Shown here one piece after another: positions 27,809-35,986 of a DNA stretch of 64,000 bases. The stretch lies in assembly GCA_021777835.1 (NCBI GenBank), contig JAJYDC010000002.1:132088-196087 (forward strand), given 5' to 3'. Within the stretch, counting starts at the first letter, position 1, and every line of letters starts with the position of its first letter. The notes under the pieces were generated by a model. That model was not told where the DNA came from and did no database searches. It worked only from the letters and a program-made list of their open reading frames with translations. The stretch comes from Bacteroidota bacterium (GTDB taxonomy: Bacteria > Bacteroidota > Ignavibacteria > Ignavibacteriales > Ignavibacteriaceae). Made by a program: the position numbers and the translations under genes.

Positions 27809-29395
27809 CTATTGAACGACTAAAATTTTTCCATAAACAGGGGCATTAGACCCTGCGTCAACGCGGTAAAAATAAACTCCATTAGGGACTATATTACCGT
27901 TAGCGTCTTTGCCATCCCAGTAGTCTATTACACCGTTTGTATTATCAACCAGGTGGGTTGGATTTCCCCGCTGTGCATTTTCAATAACTGTCCTAACCAA
28001 ATTCATGCTGAAGTTAAAAATTCGTATAGTCACCGGAACGCTCTGACCTCCTGTACTGTATTTAATCTTCAATACATCAGTTCTTGGGTCAAACGGGTTT
28101 GGGAAAGCGTATGATTGTGATACTGAAGCAACCGGTTGAGATGCATAAAAAACTTTCCATGTACCAGACCACATATTAGTGCTCGAATTTTCGTCAATTC
28201 TTGCTAAGCCATCAGATGTTCCCACCCAAACACTGTTGCCCTGGAAAGCAGCAGAATAGACCGCAGGACTCGTCAATGATATATTTGTCGATGCATCTAT
28301 TATAGAATTGGGTAATACCCAATTTATGCCATTATCTTTTGTTCTGAATGCTCCGTCATCAGTGCACGAAATAACCTGTCCGCCATCACCAAAAGCAAAG
28401 TTATGAGCTTTTTCTCCGCTTAATGATGTCTTCCAATTTAGTCCGCCGTCGGAAGAATAACTGACGCCATAAAATTCTGTAGAACCGTCAGCTTGCCAAG
28501 TAGCGCCCCATAATGTGCTGTCAATTTGATTATATCCCAATGCAGTAACAAAATTTCCGCTGATAGGATTATTTTCATTTGTGTGAGTAAACTTTACCCA
28601 GCTTATACCTCCGTCTGTTGATTTATTTATCCCATCTGCTGTTCCAACATAAAGGGTAGAATCATTTACCGAAATGACAGAGAATACTCTATAGTTCAAA
28701 TTATCGCCAGAGCAAAAATTCCCTGAGACAGGCTGTAAGCAGAAATTTAGGGTATCTGTAGGTTTAATTGAATCGAGGTTATCAGGTGGCAACACTACTC
28801 TTTGCCAGGTTTTACCCATATCTGTGCTTTTTCTTAAACCTCCAGCAAAAGTTGCAATCCAAATTGTGCCTGGAGTAAACGCAATATCATAAACTATATT
28901 TTGGACATCAACTGTTACCGGAAGAGCACGCAAATTATTTATACCGTATGTTACGACCGAGTCACTCTCTTTATCAACTGGCTGTGGTATTGAGTTCCAT
29001 GTCTTACCTTCATCGGTAGTGTACTTTAATCCACTGCCGGTAGGAAGTTCTTGACCATTATCAGTTGTAGTGTGTGCGGTAGCTGCCCAAAATATTCCGT
29101 TGTTGTATCCAATAGCAGAAATACTTTCTGATCCGAAAGCGGGTGTTCCTCCAAAGTTAGTCCAATTAGTTCCTCCATCAGTTGATACACTAACTCCGTT
29201 GTCAGTACCAAGCCAAACGGTATCGCCTCTAATAATCATATCGCTGATGCTATTATTTGACGGAGTTCCGTTCGCTTCAGTTTTCCCCATTTTTCTATCT
29301 TGAGTCATAATAAATGAATGAGGAGCGAATTGAGAAAAAGACTCTTTTATAAATAATAATGAAAGAAGAATCGCTATTAGAATTTTTAATTTCAT
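27809..29395 (-). CDS. T9SS-exported Asp-box (sialidase/YCF48-like) beta-propeller protein
   Basis: 528 residues, signal peptide about 1-21 (ESFSQ). Six Asp-box motifs (S/T-x-D-x-G-x-x-W) are visible at about 71-78 (STDGGTNW), 126-133, 190-197, 259-266 (STDGGISW), 314-321 and 352-359, indicating a six- or seven-bladed propeller over residues ~45-400. Catalytic residues of sialidases are not recognised, so it is probably a structural or binding propeller. The last ~95 residues form a FlgD/T9SS-like sorting domain (AFPNPFDPRTD, IRIFNFSMNLVRTV, GVYFYRVDAG). It overlaps the upstream lipoprotein gene by 4 bases (ATGA), so the two are translationally coupled. Confidence 0.88.
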   Translation of the reverse strand: MKLKILIAILLSLLFIKESFSQFAPHSFIMTQDRKMGKTEANGTPSNNSISDMIIRGDTVWLGTDNGVSVSTDGGTNWTNFGGTPAFGSESISAIGYNNGIFWAATAHTTTDNGQELPTGSGLKYTTDEGKTWNSIPQPVDKESDSVVTYGINNLRALPVTVDVQNIVYDIAFTPGTIWIATFAGGLRKSTDMGKTWQRVVLPPDNLDSIKPTDTLNFCLQPVSGNFCSGDNLNYRVFSVISVNDSTLYVGTADGINKSTDGGISWVKFTHTNENNPISGNFVTALGYNQIDSTLWGATWQADGSTEFYGVSYSSDGGLNWKTSLSGEKAHNFAFGDGGQVISCTDDGAFRTKDNGINWVLPNSIIDASTNISLTSPAVYSAAFQGNSVWVGTSDGLARIDENSSTNMWSGTWKVFYASQPVASVSQSYAFPNPFDPRTDVLKIKYSTGGQSVPVTIRIFNFSMNLVRTVIENAQRGNPTHLVDNTNGVIDYWDGKDANGNIVPNGVYFYRVDAGSNAPVYGKILVVQ

Positions 29396-30174
29396 TGTAT
29401 AACAACGTTATGAATAATTTTATTGCTCAACTTACCGCCAAAGTTTTTTGCTTGAAATTCAAACCGATAAGTTCCCTTAGTAACTCCTTGAGGAGGAAGA
29501 ATTATATACGAAGAATATATTCCGTCCCCGGCTAATTTATCACCATATGTCCCATCATCATGCAAAGGAATAGGGTTTTGCGAAGATGCATGTCCGTCAG
29601 GAGGAATAAATGAATTAAAGAATACAGATGCTACATCCCATAATCCAACGCTATCTTGCACTTGAACCGAGACAAAAAGCGTATCGCTTTGAGTTCCTAT
29701 TTTTGCTGAGTCGGGGCAAATTAAATTAGATATTACCGGAGCAGGATTATTTTGTCCGTTACTGTATTGTAATGAATGCATCGAAACAGTTTCAGTATTA
29801 CCATTTATATCGGTTACATAAAATTTAATTTGATACGTGCCGGATGGATAGTACTTGCTCATTGGGAAGGATACACTATAAGTATTGAATCCGGAATCGG
29901 TAAGTACCTTAACTTCATTCAAAACAATTGGAGATCCATTTATTGTTGAATTATCAGGCCCGATTATATCACAGGAAACTGAATTAATATCAGAAGCTTT
30001 CTTTAACGTTATCCCTATATTTATAAGAGAGTCCGAAGGTGAATATGAAAAAGTTTCTCCGGTACTTATACTAATAACTTGATAAGCAACTGGTTCGGGG
30101 TCTATTATAGTATTGTAATCTTTTTGGCATCCCCAAAAGATCAAAGGTAAAAAAAACAAAATATATTTTTTCAT
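29392..30174 (-). CDS. Lipoprotein with Ig-like and DDG-type domains
   Basis: The start is taken at ATG 30174, since it gives a clean lipoprotein signal (MKKYILFFLPLIFWGC, Cys16); an in-frame TTG at 30210 would push the lipobox inside. The 260-residue product has two beta-sandwich-like halves. The second contains the acidic motif DDGTYGDKLAGDGIYSS, as in choice-of-anchor-X-like/bacterial Ig domains, and PQGVTKGTYRFEFQAKN. It is the first gene of the four-gene PorV/T9SS unit and shares ATGA with the Asp-box cargo gene. I infer a surface lipoprotein working with that cargo; the role is unknown. Confidence 0.8.
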   Translation of the reverse strand: MKKYILFFLPLIFWGCQKDYNTIIDPEPVAYQVISISTGETFSYSPSDSLINIGITLKKASDINSVSCDIIGPDNSTINGSPIVLNEVKVLTDSGFNTYSVSFPMSKYYPSGTYQIKFYVTDINGNTETVSMHSLQYSNGQNNPAPVISNLICPDSAKIGTQSDTLFVSVQVQDSVGLWDVASVFFNSFIPPDGHASSQNPIPLHDDGTYGDKLAGDGIYSSYIILPPQGVTKGTYRFEFQAKNFGGKLSNKIIHNVVIQ

Positions 30175-30255
30175 TAATTGAAATATTGTTGTATAAAAGT
30201 ACTTGCTCAAGGTAAAAAAAATTATACTTTCAAATCTTCATTACTTTGATATAAA

Positions 30256-31269
30256 TCATTTAGGTATCACAATCGCAAATGGTGTTGCTGAAAACGAAAT
30301 AATCAATATAAAAAAGCTTAGATATCCAAGGAATTTTCTTTTTGTATCAAGTTCTTCATCGTCCTGAATAGGCGGATGTTTAAGCTTTATAACTAATAAT
30401 AGAACGAGAGCCCATAAAAGCCAGCCAACCCATCCAGTGGAATAGTTTAAATCAAACAATCCTTCTAATAAGCCCATCAATCCTAGCGCAGCTAATATTA
30501 CAAATGATATTAATGCAATATTAAAATGTTTTTTCTCTCCAAACATTGTATACGCTATATGTCCGCCGTCAAGCTGTCCTACAGGAATCATGTTCATAGA
30601 AGTTATGAACAAGCCAAACCATCCTACGCATAAATAAGGGTAGTGATAAATTTCAGACATAGGTGGGAAGAATTTACTGCCGTGTATGAAAATTAATTTG
30701 AACAATGAAAATAGAATTGTGTTGCCGAAAATTAAATCTAATCCGTTCTTGCTGTAATTAGGAGAAAAATAATCGGGATGTATTGCTAGTAAATAGTCTA
30801 TTCCCGGTACGTGTGTAAAACCGTAAACAAGCACAATTAAGCAGGCTACAAAACCTGCTAATGGTCCAGCAATTCCTATATCAAACATTGCCTTTTTTGA
30901 AGGTACAACTGATTTGGTTTTTATAACTGCACCCATAGTCCCGAAATTTAGGAAAATAGGGACTGGAGGGAATGGAATATAATATGGAAGCGTTGCCTTC
31001 ACTTTGTGAAATACTGAAGCAAAATAATGTCCGAATTCATGGCAGGAAATAATAAACATAATTGAAAATGAGTAGGGGAGTCCTTTTAGTATAAAAGATA
31101 TTTGGTATGGACCGGGCTGCCCGCTTATCCATTGCGCGCCTGCAAACGTAGTAGTAATAAAGGTAATTATAAATAATCCTATGTGCAGGCTATAATTTTC
31201 CTTATTATCACGGTGTTTCTTAAAAACATCATCTCCATCCTCGATTATATTCTGGTAGTTGTCTGGCAT
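30256..31269 (-). CDS. Site-2-protease family (M50) membrane metalloprotease
   Basis: 337 residues with about six to eight membrane segments. The zinc site HEFGH (77-81) lies in a membrane helix, and the third ligand region GQLDGGH (231-237) matches the family's NxxPxxxLDGGH motif (here NMIPVGQLDGGHIAY). IAGPLAGF (133-140) is the usual GPLA turn. No PDZ domain is seen, so it belongs to the short, PDZ-less S2P group like plant EGY/cyanobacterial homologues. It would cleave a membrane-protein substrate inside the bilayer. It is the last gene of a six-gene run, 2 bases after the DUF1207-like gene; the link to polysaccharide genes is unexplained. Confidence 0.9.
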   Translation of the reverse strand: MPDNYQNIIEDGDDVFKKHRDNKENYSLHIGLFIITFITTTFAGAQWISGQPGPYQISFILKGLPYSFSIMFIISCHEFGHYFASVFHKVKATLPYYIPFPPVPIFLNFGTMGAVIKTKSVVPSKKAMFDIGIAGPLAGFVACLIVLVYGFTHVPGIDYLLAIHPDYFSPNYSKNGLDLIFGNTILFSLFKLIFIHGSKFFPPMSEIYHYPYLCVGWFGLFITSMNMIPVGQLDGGHIAYTMFGEKKHFNIALISFVILAALGLMGLLEGLFDLNYSTGWVGWLLWALVLLLVIKLKHPPIQDDEELDTKRKFLGYLSFFILIISFSATPFAIVIPK

Positions 31270-31271
31270 GA

Positions 31272-32102
31272 TTATAAGTCGAAACTAAATCCAAATGATG
31301 CATAGTTTTCATTCAAATCGTAATAAAGTCCGTGGATGCTTTTCCCGGAAGTATACGAGACTAGAATTCGAAAACCTTTACCGTTGTATTTTCCAAATTT
31401 AATTCCCGCTTCAATTATATTATTACCCGTATAATTCCCAATTTGACTTAGCTTAAAGTCATCTGCAAGAAAGGGAGTTACGTTCTTTCCGGCTAGGTTA
31501 ACAAGATAATAATCGAATCCTGCTTGATAGATACCTCTTCCGATCGTAGTAGGGATCCGATGGAATAAATATGTAAAGCCTCCGTAAATACGAAATTCAT
31601 TTATTTTATAATAAGGCAGGACCTCAATAAATTCTCTGCTATATACAAATGGTACCCTGCCGTTGCGCCAGACAGAGTTTTGTTCGTCATAGCTTCCGTC
31701 TACCAAGTGTGCACTGATATGGCTTAAGCGAATACGGAACCCGTATTCATAATTTCCCTCAATAACCTTATACCCAGAATTGATGCCAAAGAAATAATCA
31801 ATTGTTTCTACTGGGAAGCGAAAATTATTTTCATTTCTTAACCTGGTAAATGTAAATAAATCAGCTCCGAATGAAAGAGTTGAATTCCCATTATGTACTT
31901 GATATACATCTGAAGAAATACCTGCATCAAGTTTTAATCTTCTCTCCCCAAATAGATAGGAAGAGCCGTCTCTTGCTTCAAGTATATTCGCAGTGAAGGG
32001 CTGTATATTTAATTTATTTGGGAACCATGATTCTGTTGACTGTGAATAAGATAATTTAGGTATTATCGCTAGTAGTATTAAAATAATTGAGCATTTCCGC
32101 AT
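31272..32102 (-). CDS. DUF1207-like outer-membrane beta-barrel protein
   Basis: 276 residues, signal peptide about 1-20. The text is barrel-like throughout and contains ESWFPNKLNIQPFTANILEAR near the start and RIRLSHISAHLVDGSYD in the middle, matching the DUF1207 pattern as I recall it (family members carry an RLxHxSxHLGD motif); it ends in Phe-Asp-Leu. No function is known for the family. The start codon directly abuts the stop of the radical-SAM gene with no spacer, so expression is coupled. An exporter or surface barrel for the product of the preceding biosynthetic genes is possible but unproven. Confidence 0.65.
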   Translation of the reverse strand: MRKCSIILILLAIIPKLSYSQSTESWFPNKLNIQPFTANILEARDGSSYLFGERRLKLDAGISSDVYQVHNGNSTLSFGADLFTFTRLRNENNFRFPVETIDYFFGINSGYKVIEGNYEYGFRIRLSHISAHLVDGSYDEQNSVWRNGRVPFVYSREFIEVLPYYKINEFRIYGGFTYLFHRIPTTIGRGIYQAGFDYYLVNLAGKNVTPFLADDFKLSQIGNYTGNNIIEAGIKFGKYNGKGFRILVSYTSGKSIHGLYYDLNENYASFGFSFDL

Positions 32103-33098
32103 TTAGATATTTTCCGCTTTTTTGGATATTCTTTTATTTATTTTTTGTTTGATAAGCTTATTGTAGCCATACTTAAATTTAGATGTAAGGCTAATGAATG
32201 AGTAATAATTAGTAGGGAAAGCAAATGAAGGCTCAAAGTAACAATTTACTGTGCAGCCCTGACAAAACTCAAATCTGCCTTCCATTTTTTTATAGTGTTT
32301 TAGCTTTTCGGTTTCCCTAATCTCTTTTATAGGTCTATCAATCAAGACTCTTTCATTTTCAAAATGATAGCAGGGGAGTATAATTTCATTATTTGGAGAA
32401 ATTACTACTACACGGGATACTGCCTTACATCTTGGATCGTTAATGTTATTCCCACCGTCCCGTCTTAGCTTTATGAATCCTTTATTCATATAGACATCGA
32501 TCTTACCGTTAATATAATTCTCAACGTAATCCATAGCTTCATTTGATAGCCCGGGGTTCCCGAAATAAGAGAATACTGGATTGACAATTAAGAGCAGTCC
32601 GTATTTTGATGCAATCTCATGCATACGCGGAAGTTTTTTGTAAGTGTCGTTAGTTACTGTAAATAAAATATCGGGATATTCACCTAATGATTTAGCAATC
32701 TCAATACTCTTCAATACGCTCCCGTAGCAATTCACTTTCCTTATTTTGTTATGCTCTTCTTCGTCAGGCGAGTCTAAAGAAAAATGAAGCAGATTGATTT
32801 TACCGGCTAATTTGTCTGCGAATTTAGGATATAACAAACCGTTTGTAGTTATGCTAGTCTGCATCTTTAATCCTTTTGCAAACTCAGCCATTAGATGAAT
32901 CTCCTTATGCAGAAGAGGCTCTCCTCCGGTTAAATCAATAAACTTTACTCCAAGGTCAGCAAGCTGCTGAACATTGGATTTGAAATCCTCAAGCTTTGCG
33001 AACGGTGTATCTTTGAAATTCTCATGAACACCAAAATGACAGAATTCGCAAAAGGCATTACATCGATATGTTAAATAATAATTGCACAGTAATATCAT
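32103..33098 (-). CDS. Radical SAM protein with C-terminal Cys-rich (SPASM-like) region
   Basis: 331 residues. The [4Fe-4S]-binding CxxxCxxC motif is C13-C17-C20 (YRCNAFCEFCHF), followed by the SAM-binding LTGGEPLLH (57-64). Additional cysteines in the last third (DPRC, ILPCYHF, FCQGCTVNCYFEP) would hold an auxiliary cluster, as in SPASM/twitch proteins. It ends in a basic tail (KLIKQKINKRISKKAEN). The substrate is not evident. Its stop abuts the DUF1207-like gene and its start overlaps the GT2 gene by 4 bases, so it is part of the polysaccharide-type unit; modification of a lipid, sugar or peptide of that pathway is inferred. Confidence 0.88.
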   Translation of the reverse strand: MILLCNYYLTYRCNAFCEFCHFGVHENFKDTPFAKLEDFKSNVQQLADLGVKFIDLTGGEPLLHKEIHLMAEFAKGLKMQTSITTNGLLYPKFADKLAGKINLLHFSLDSPDEEEHNKIRKVNCYGSVLKSIEIAKSLGEYPDILFTVTNDTYKKLPRMHEIASKYGLLLIVNPVFSYFGNPGLSNEAMDYVENYINGKIDVYMNKGFIKLRRDGGNNINDPRCKAVSRVVVISPNNEIILPCYHFENERVLIDRPIKEIRETEKLKHYKKMEGRFEFCQGCTVNCYFEPSFAFPTNYYSFISLTSKFKYGYNKLIKQKINKRISKKAENI

Positions 33099-34189
33099 GA
33101 ATATTCTCTTTCCTTCCAGACAACTTTTCGGCTAATTGCAATAACAAATGGGATTAGAACAACGTAAATAATATAATATAATTGAAAGTTGAAAAAATAT
33201 TTTAGGTTCCTTTGAATACCTAAGGCTTTATGGACCGGATACAATAGCAAATAGTCAACGGTTATTTTGAAGACTGCCAAATATAGCCATACGGGAGAGA
33301 AAAATAAAGGAGTAAGCAATAAACCTAAGTTTGCTAAAAATCCCAATGCCATTATTGGGTATCCTCTGAGAGGTACAGCAAGTCCTCCGACAGACCACCG
33401 TTTTTTCTGTTTATACAATTCTTTCAAATTTCTGCACGGCTGAGATATTATTAAAGCATTCTTATCAAGGGGAAAAATTAATTTGTACTTATTCAATTTA
33501 TAGATTGCCTGAAGTAAATTGAAATCCTCAGTAACGCTGAAAGGAAGGCTTTCGTATCCGCCTGCCTCAAGATAGGCACTTTTCCTGTATGACATATTAT
33601 TGCCAATACAGCTTATAGGTTTGTTAATATTGATTGTACCTGAAGCCGCAATTAAAAGATAAACGAAGTCTATTGCCTGCATTCCGCTAAAGCCGCCAAA
33701 TGCTGATTGAGTAGTAAATCCATTTACAATAGCCACATCATTTTGATAATAGGAAGCAATTGTTGTCGCCCATTGCGGGCTTACTTCGCAATCTGCATCC
33801 GTAGTTAAAATTATTTCTCCTTTAGCAATATCTATTCCGTTTGCTAAGGCGTTGGTTTTACCTTTTAATCTTCCTATCTCTTTTTTTGCTTCTATTTTCT
33901 TAAACTTAGGCTTTCCTGATATGTATGTCTCGATCAATTCTCCGGTTGAATCGATTGATTTATCATCGACAATAATGATCTCCAATTTATCTTCTGGGTA
34001 TTTAAGATTATCTAACGACTTCAAGCAACGTAATATGTTTGCTTCCTCATTTCGGGCTGCTACTATTATAGTTGCCGAGGGGAGTTGGTTCGCATTTAGT
34101 TGAGGAAATCTTTTCTTTATGCCTATAACAAAGAGAATAGACTGAATGAAATATCCGCATAGGGCTATTAGAAAAATTACCTCAGGCAT
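33095..34189 (-). CDS. Membrane glycosyltransferase family 2, processive type
   Basis: 364 residues. One N-terminal membrane helix (about 4-24), a GT-A domain (about 38-270) and two to four C-terminal helices. Motifs: ATIIVAARNEEANI (nucleotide binding), VDD (74-76), DAD (131-133, metal binding), TED (220-222, catalytic base) and QKKRW (261-265), the QxxRW signature of processive enzymes such as PNAG, cellulose and hyaluronan synthases. It overlaps the CE4 deacetylase gene by 13 bases, an arrangement reminiscent of IcaA/IcaB or PgaC/PgaB pairs, so a deacetylated amino-sugar polymer or glycolipid is a reasonable inference. Confidence 0.9.
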   Translation of the reverse strand: MPEVIFLIALCGYFIQSILFVIGIKKRFPQLNANQLPSATIIVAARNEEANILRCLKSLDNLKYPEDKLEIIIVDDKSIDSTGELIETYISGKPKFKKIEAKKEIGRLKGKTNALANGIDIAKGEIILTTDADCEVSPQWATTIASYYQNDVAIVNGFTTQSAFGGFSGMQAIDFVYLLIAASGTININKPISCIGNNMSYRKSAYLEAGGYESLPFSVTEDFNLLQAIYKLNKYKLIFPLDKNALIISQPCRNLKELYKQKKRWSVGGLAVPLRGYPIMALGFLANLGLLLTPLFFSPVWLYLAVFKITVDYLLLYPVHKALGIQRNLKYFFNFQLYYIIYVVLIPFVIAISRKVVWKEREYS

Positions 34190-34827
34190 TCGGCTGGTTT
34201 CCCTATCTCAAATCCTTTTTTGTTTACTTCTTCCATTATCAAGTTTATTGAATCTACAATAATGTTTTTAGATTTTCTGCTATCGTGAAGGACAATAATT
34301 GAATTACTATTTAAGTATTTTCTAATGGCAAAATTAACAATATTTAAGTCATTAGTGTAATCATAAGAAAGTAATGACCACATTACATTTATTATTTTCT
34401 TTTCTGCTAGAATTTTTTGTGTATGGAAATTAAATCTTCCGTGAGGTGGTCTAAAATATTTTACTGTGTAGTTATGATTATCCTCAAGCAAGCGGTTGAA
34501 TAGATCAATCTGATTATTGAACTCAGTATTGTCTAAGCGGGTAATAACTTCGTGATTATAGGTATGATTGCCTATCTCATGCCCTTCGCTAAGAATTTCT
34601 TTAATTAGACCAGGATTGTGTTTCGCATTTTCGCCTACGCAGAAGAATACAGATTTAACATTTAAGTCATTTAACCTCTTTAAGATCATTTGTGTGGTCT
34701 CAGATGTTGGTCCATCATCAAATGTGAGTAGAATCTTAGACTGACTGCTTTCCCAGATAAAATCTTTGAAAAGAAGCTTAATTAAAAGCGGAGGATTATA
34801 TAAATATTTTAATTGTAAAGACTTCAC
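34177..34827 (-). CDS. Polysaccharide deacetylase (CE4, NodB homology)
   Basis: 216 residues, almost only the NodB domain. The catalytic motifs are complete: TFDDGP (35-40, base and metal Asp), HTYNH (88-92, two metal His), RPPHGR (126-131) and the closing IVLHDS (178-183, catalytic His). It removes N- or O-acetyl groups from sugar polymers or lipid-linked sugars. Unlike most CE4 enzymes it has no signal peptide, only a hydrophobic NPPLLIKLLFKDFIW stretch, so it may act at the inner face on a lipid-linked precursor. The start overlaps the TPR gene's stop by 4 bases; the end overlaps the GT2 gene. Confidence 0.92.
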   Translation of the reverse strand: MKSLQLKYLYNPPLLIKLLFKDFIWESSQSKILLTFDDGPTSETTQMILKRLNDLNVKSVFFCVGENAKHNPGLIKEILSEGHEIGNHTYNHEVITRLDNTEFNNQIDLFNRLLEDNHNYTVKYFRPPHGRFNFHTQKILAEKKIINVMWSLLSYDYTNDLNIVNFAIRKYLNSNSIIVLHDSRKSKNIIVDSINLIMEEVNKKGFEIGKPAECLR

Positions 34828-35831
34828 TTTTTAATCTTCCCCATATTAGTCGTCGGCTTTGCCTGCGACTTAATATGCTTTTTACCCAAAGGTTTATGAA
34901 GTTTTGACTTAGCTGTTTCCTTGCAGTATTTCTCAATTGCAGCATAGGCATCGAAGTATCCCATATTACCAGCTTGCTTAAAGTCGGGGCATGCTTCTTG
35001 CTTCTTACCTATTTCAATATTAGTAATACCGCGTTTAAAGTAAGCTTTTGCTTCATCAGGGTACAATGAGATTATCTTTGAGAAATCATCTATAGCTTTG
35101 TTGGGTTTATTTATAACTCTATAAGCGTCACCTCTAAAATAATATGCATCTTTATTAGCCGGATCAATTTGCAACACCTTTGTAAAGTCCTCAATTGCAT
35201 AATCAAAGTTCCCTAAGACAGCTAAATCGAATCCACGAATTAAATATGCGCTCTTATCATTAGGATTAAGTTCTATTGCCTGACTATAATCGTCAATAGC
35301 GCCGGGATAGTCTTGAAGCTCGCCCTTCACGTTGCCGCGATTTACATATGCTTCCTCATTATCCGGTTTTAGATTAATAGATTTGTTATAATCATTTAGT
35401 GCAGATTTATAATCTTGGTTTTTAGACTCGATATAAGCCCGGCTGAAATATGAGAGGTAGTTGCTCGAGTCTAATTCTATTGCTTTATTAAAATCAGATC
35501 CTGCTTTTATATACTCGTCAAGGTTGATATATTCAATTCCGCGATTTAGATACGATAATGCATTACTATCATTAAGCGATATGGCTTTTGAATATGCTTC
35601 GATTGCTTGTTTGTGTTTTGCTAATGAACCATAAGCTTTGCCTAGAATAAAATATAACTTAAAGTCATTTGGGCTCTTGTTTATTGCAAGCCGAAACTTA
35701 TCAATCGCAGTATTGAAATTCCCTGATTGGTAATCTTTCTCACCGAGAATATAGTATTCATTCGCCGGCGAACAGCCTTCAATTATAGAAATCAATGCGA
35801 TAATTGAAAGAATATAAAATATCTTTTTCAT
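34824..35831 (-). CDS. TPR-repeat lipoprotein
   Basis: 335 residues; lipoprotein signal with lipobox IEGC (Cys20). Eight tetratricopeptide repeats of 34 residues run from about 25 to 297, with very regular AYxxRGxxx...A(I/L)xDYxxAIxLxPxN text, followed by a basic Lys-rich tail. TPR lipoproteins are scaffolds for envelope complexes; PgaA and AlgK-like proteins use TPRs in exopolysaccharide export, which would fit the CE4/GT2 genes immediately downstream. It is the first gene of the six-gene unit and overlaps the deacetylase gene by 4 bases (ATGA). Confidence 0.9.
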   Translation of the reverse strand: MKKIFYILSIIALISIIEGCSPANEYYILGEKDYQSGNFNTAIDKFRLAINKSPNDFKLYFILGKAYGSLAKHKQAIEAYSKAISLNDSNALSYLNRGIEYINLDEYIKAGSDFNKAIELDSSNYLSYFSRAYIESKNQDYKSALNDYNKSINLKPDNEEAYVNRGNVKGELQDYPGAIDDYSQAIELNPNDKSAYLIRGFDLAVLGNFDYAIEDFTKVLQIDPANKDAYYFRGDAYRVINKPNKAIDDFSKIISLYPDEAKAYFKRGITNIEIGKKQEACPDFKQAGNMGYFDAYAAIEKYCKETAKSKLHKPLGKKHIKSQAKPTTNMGKIKK

Positions 35832-35986
35832 TCCAAAGTGATTTTATTTATATATGTGAATTTACAGAATGATGGACTAAAATTCTTGGTGATTTAAGGT
35901 AATCTATAGCAATTATATTTAGTTTTATAATTCCAGCATGATTTTGATTGAGACTTGTTTTAACGTTTGATGGATAGTTGGTTAAT

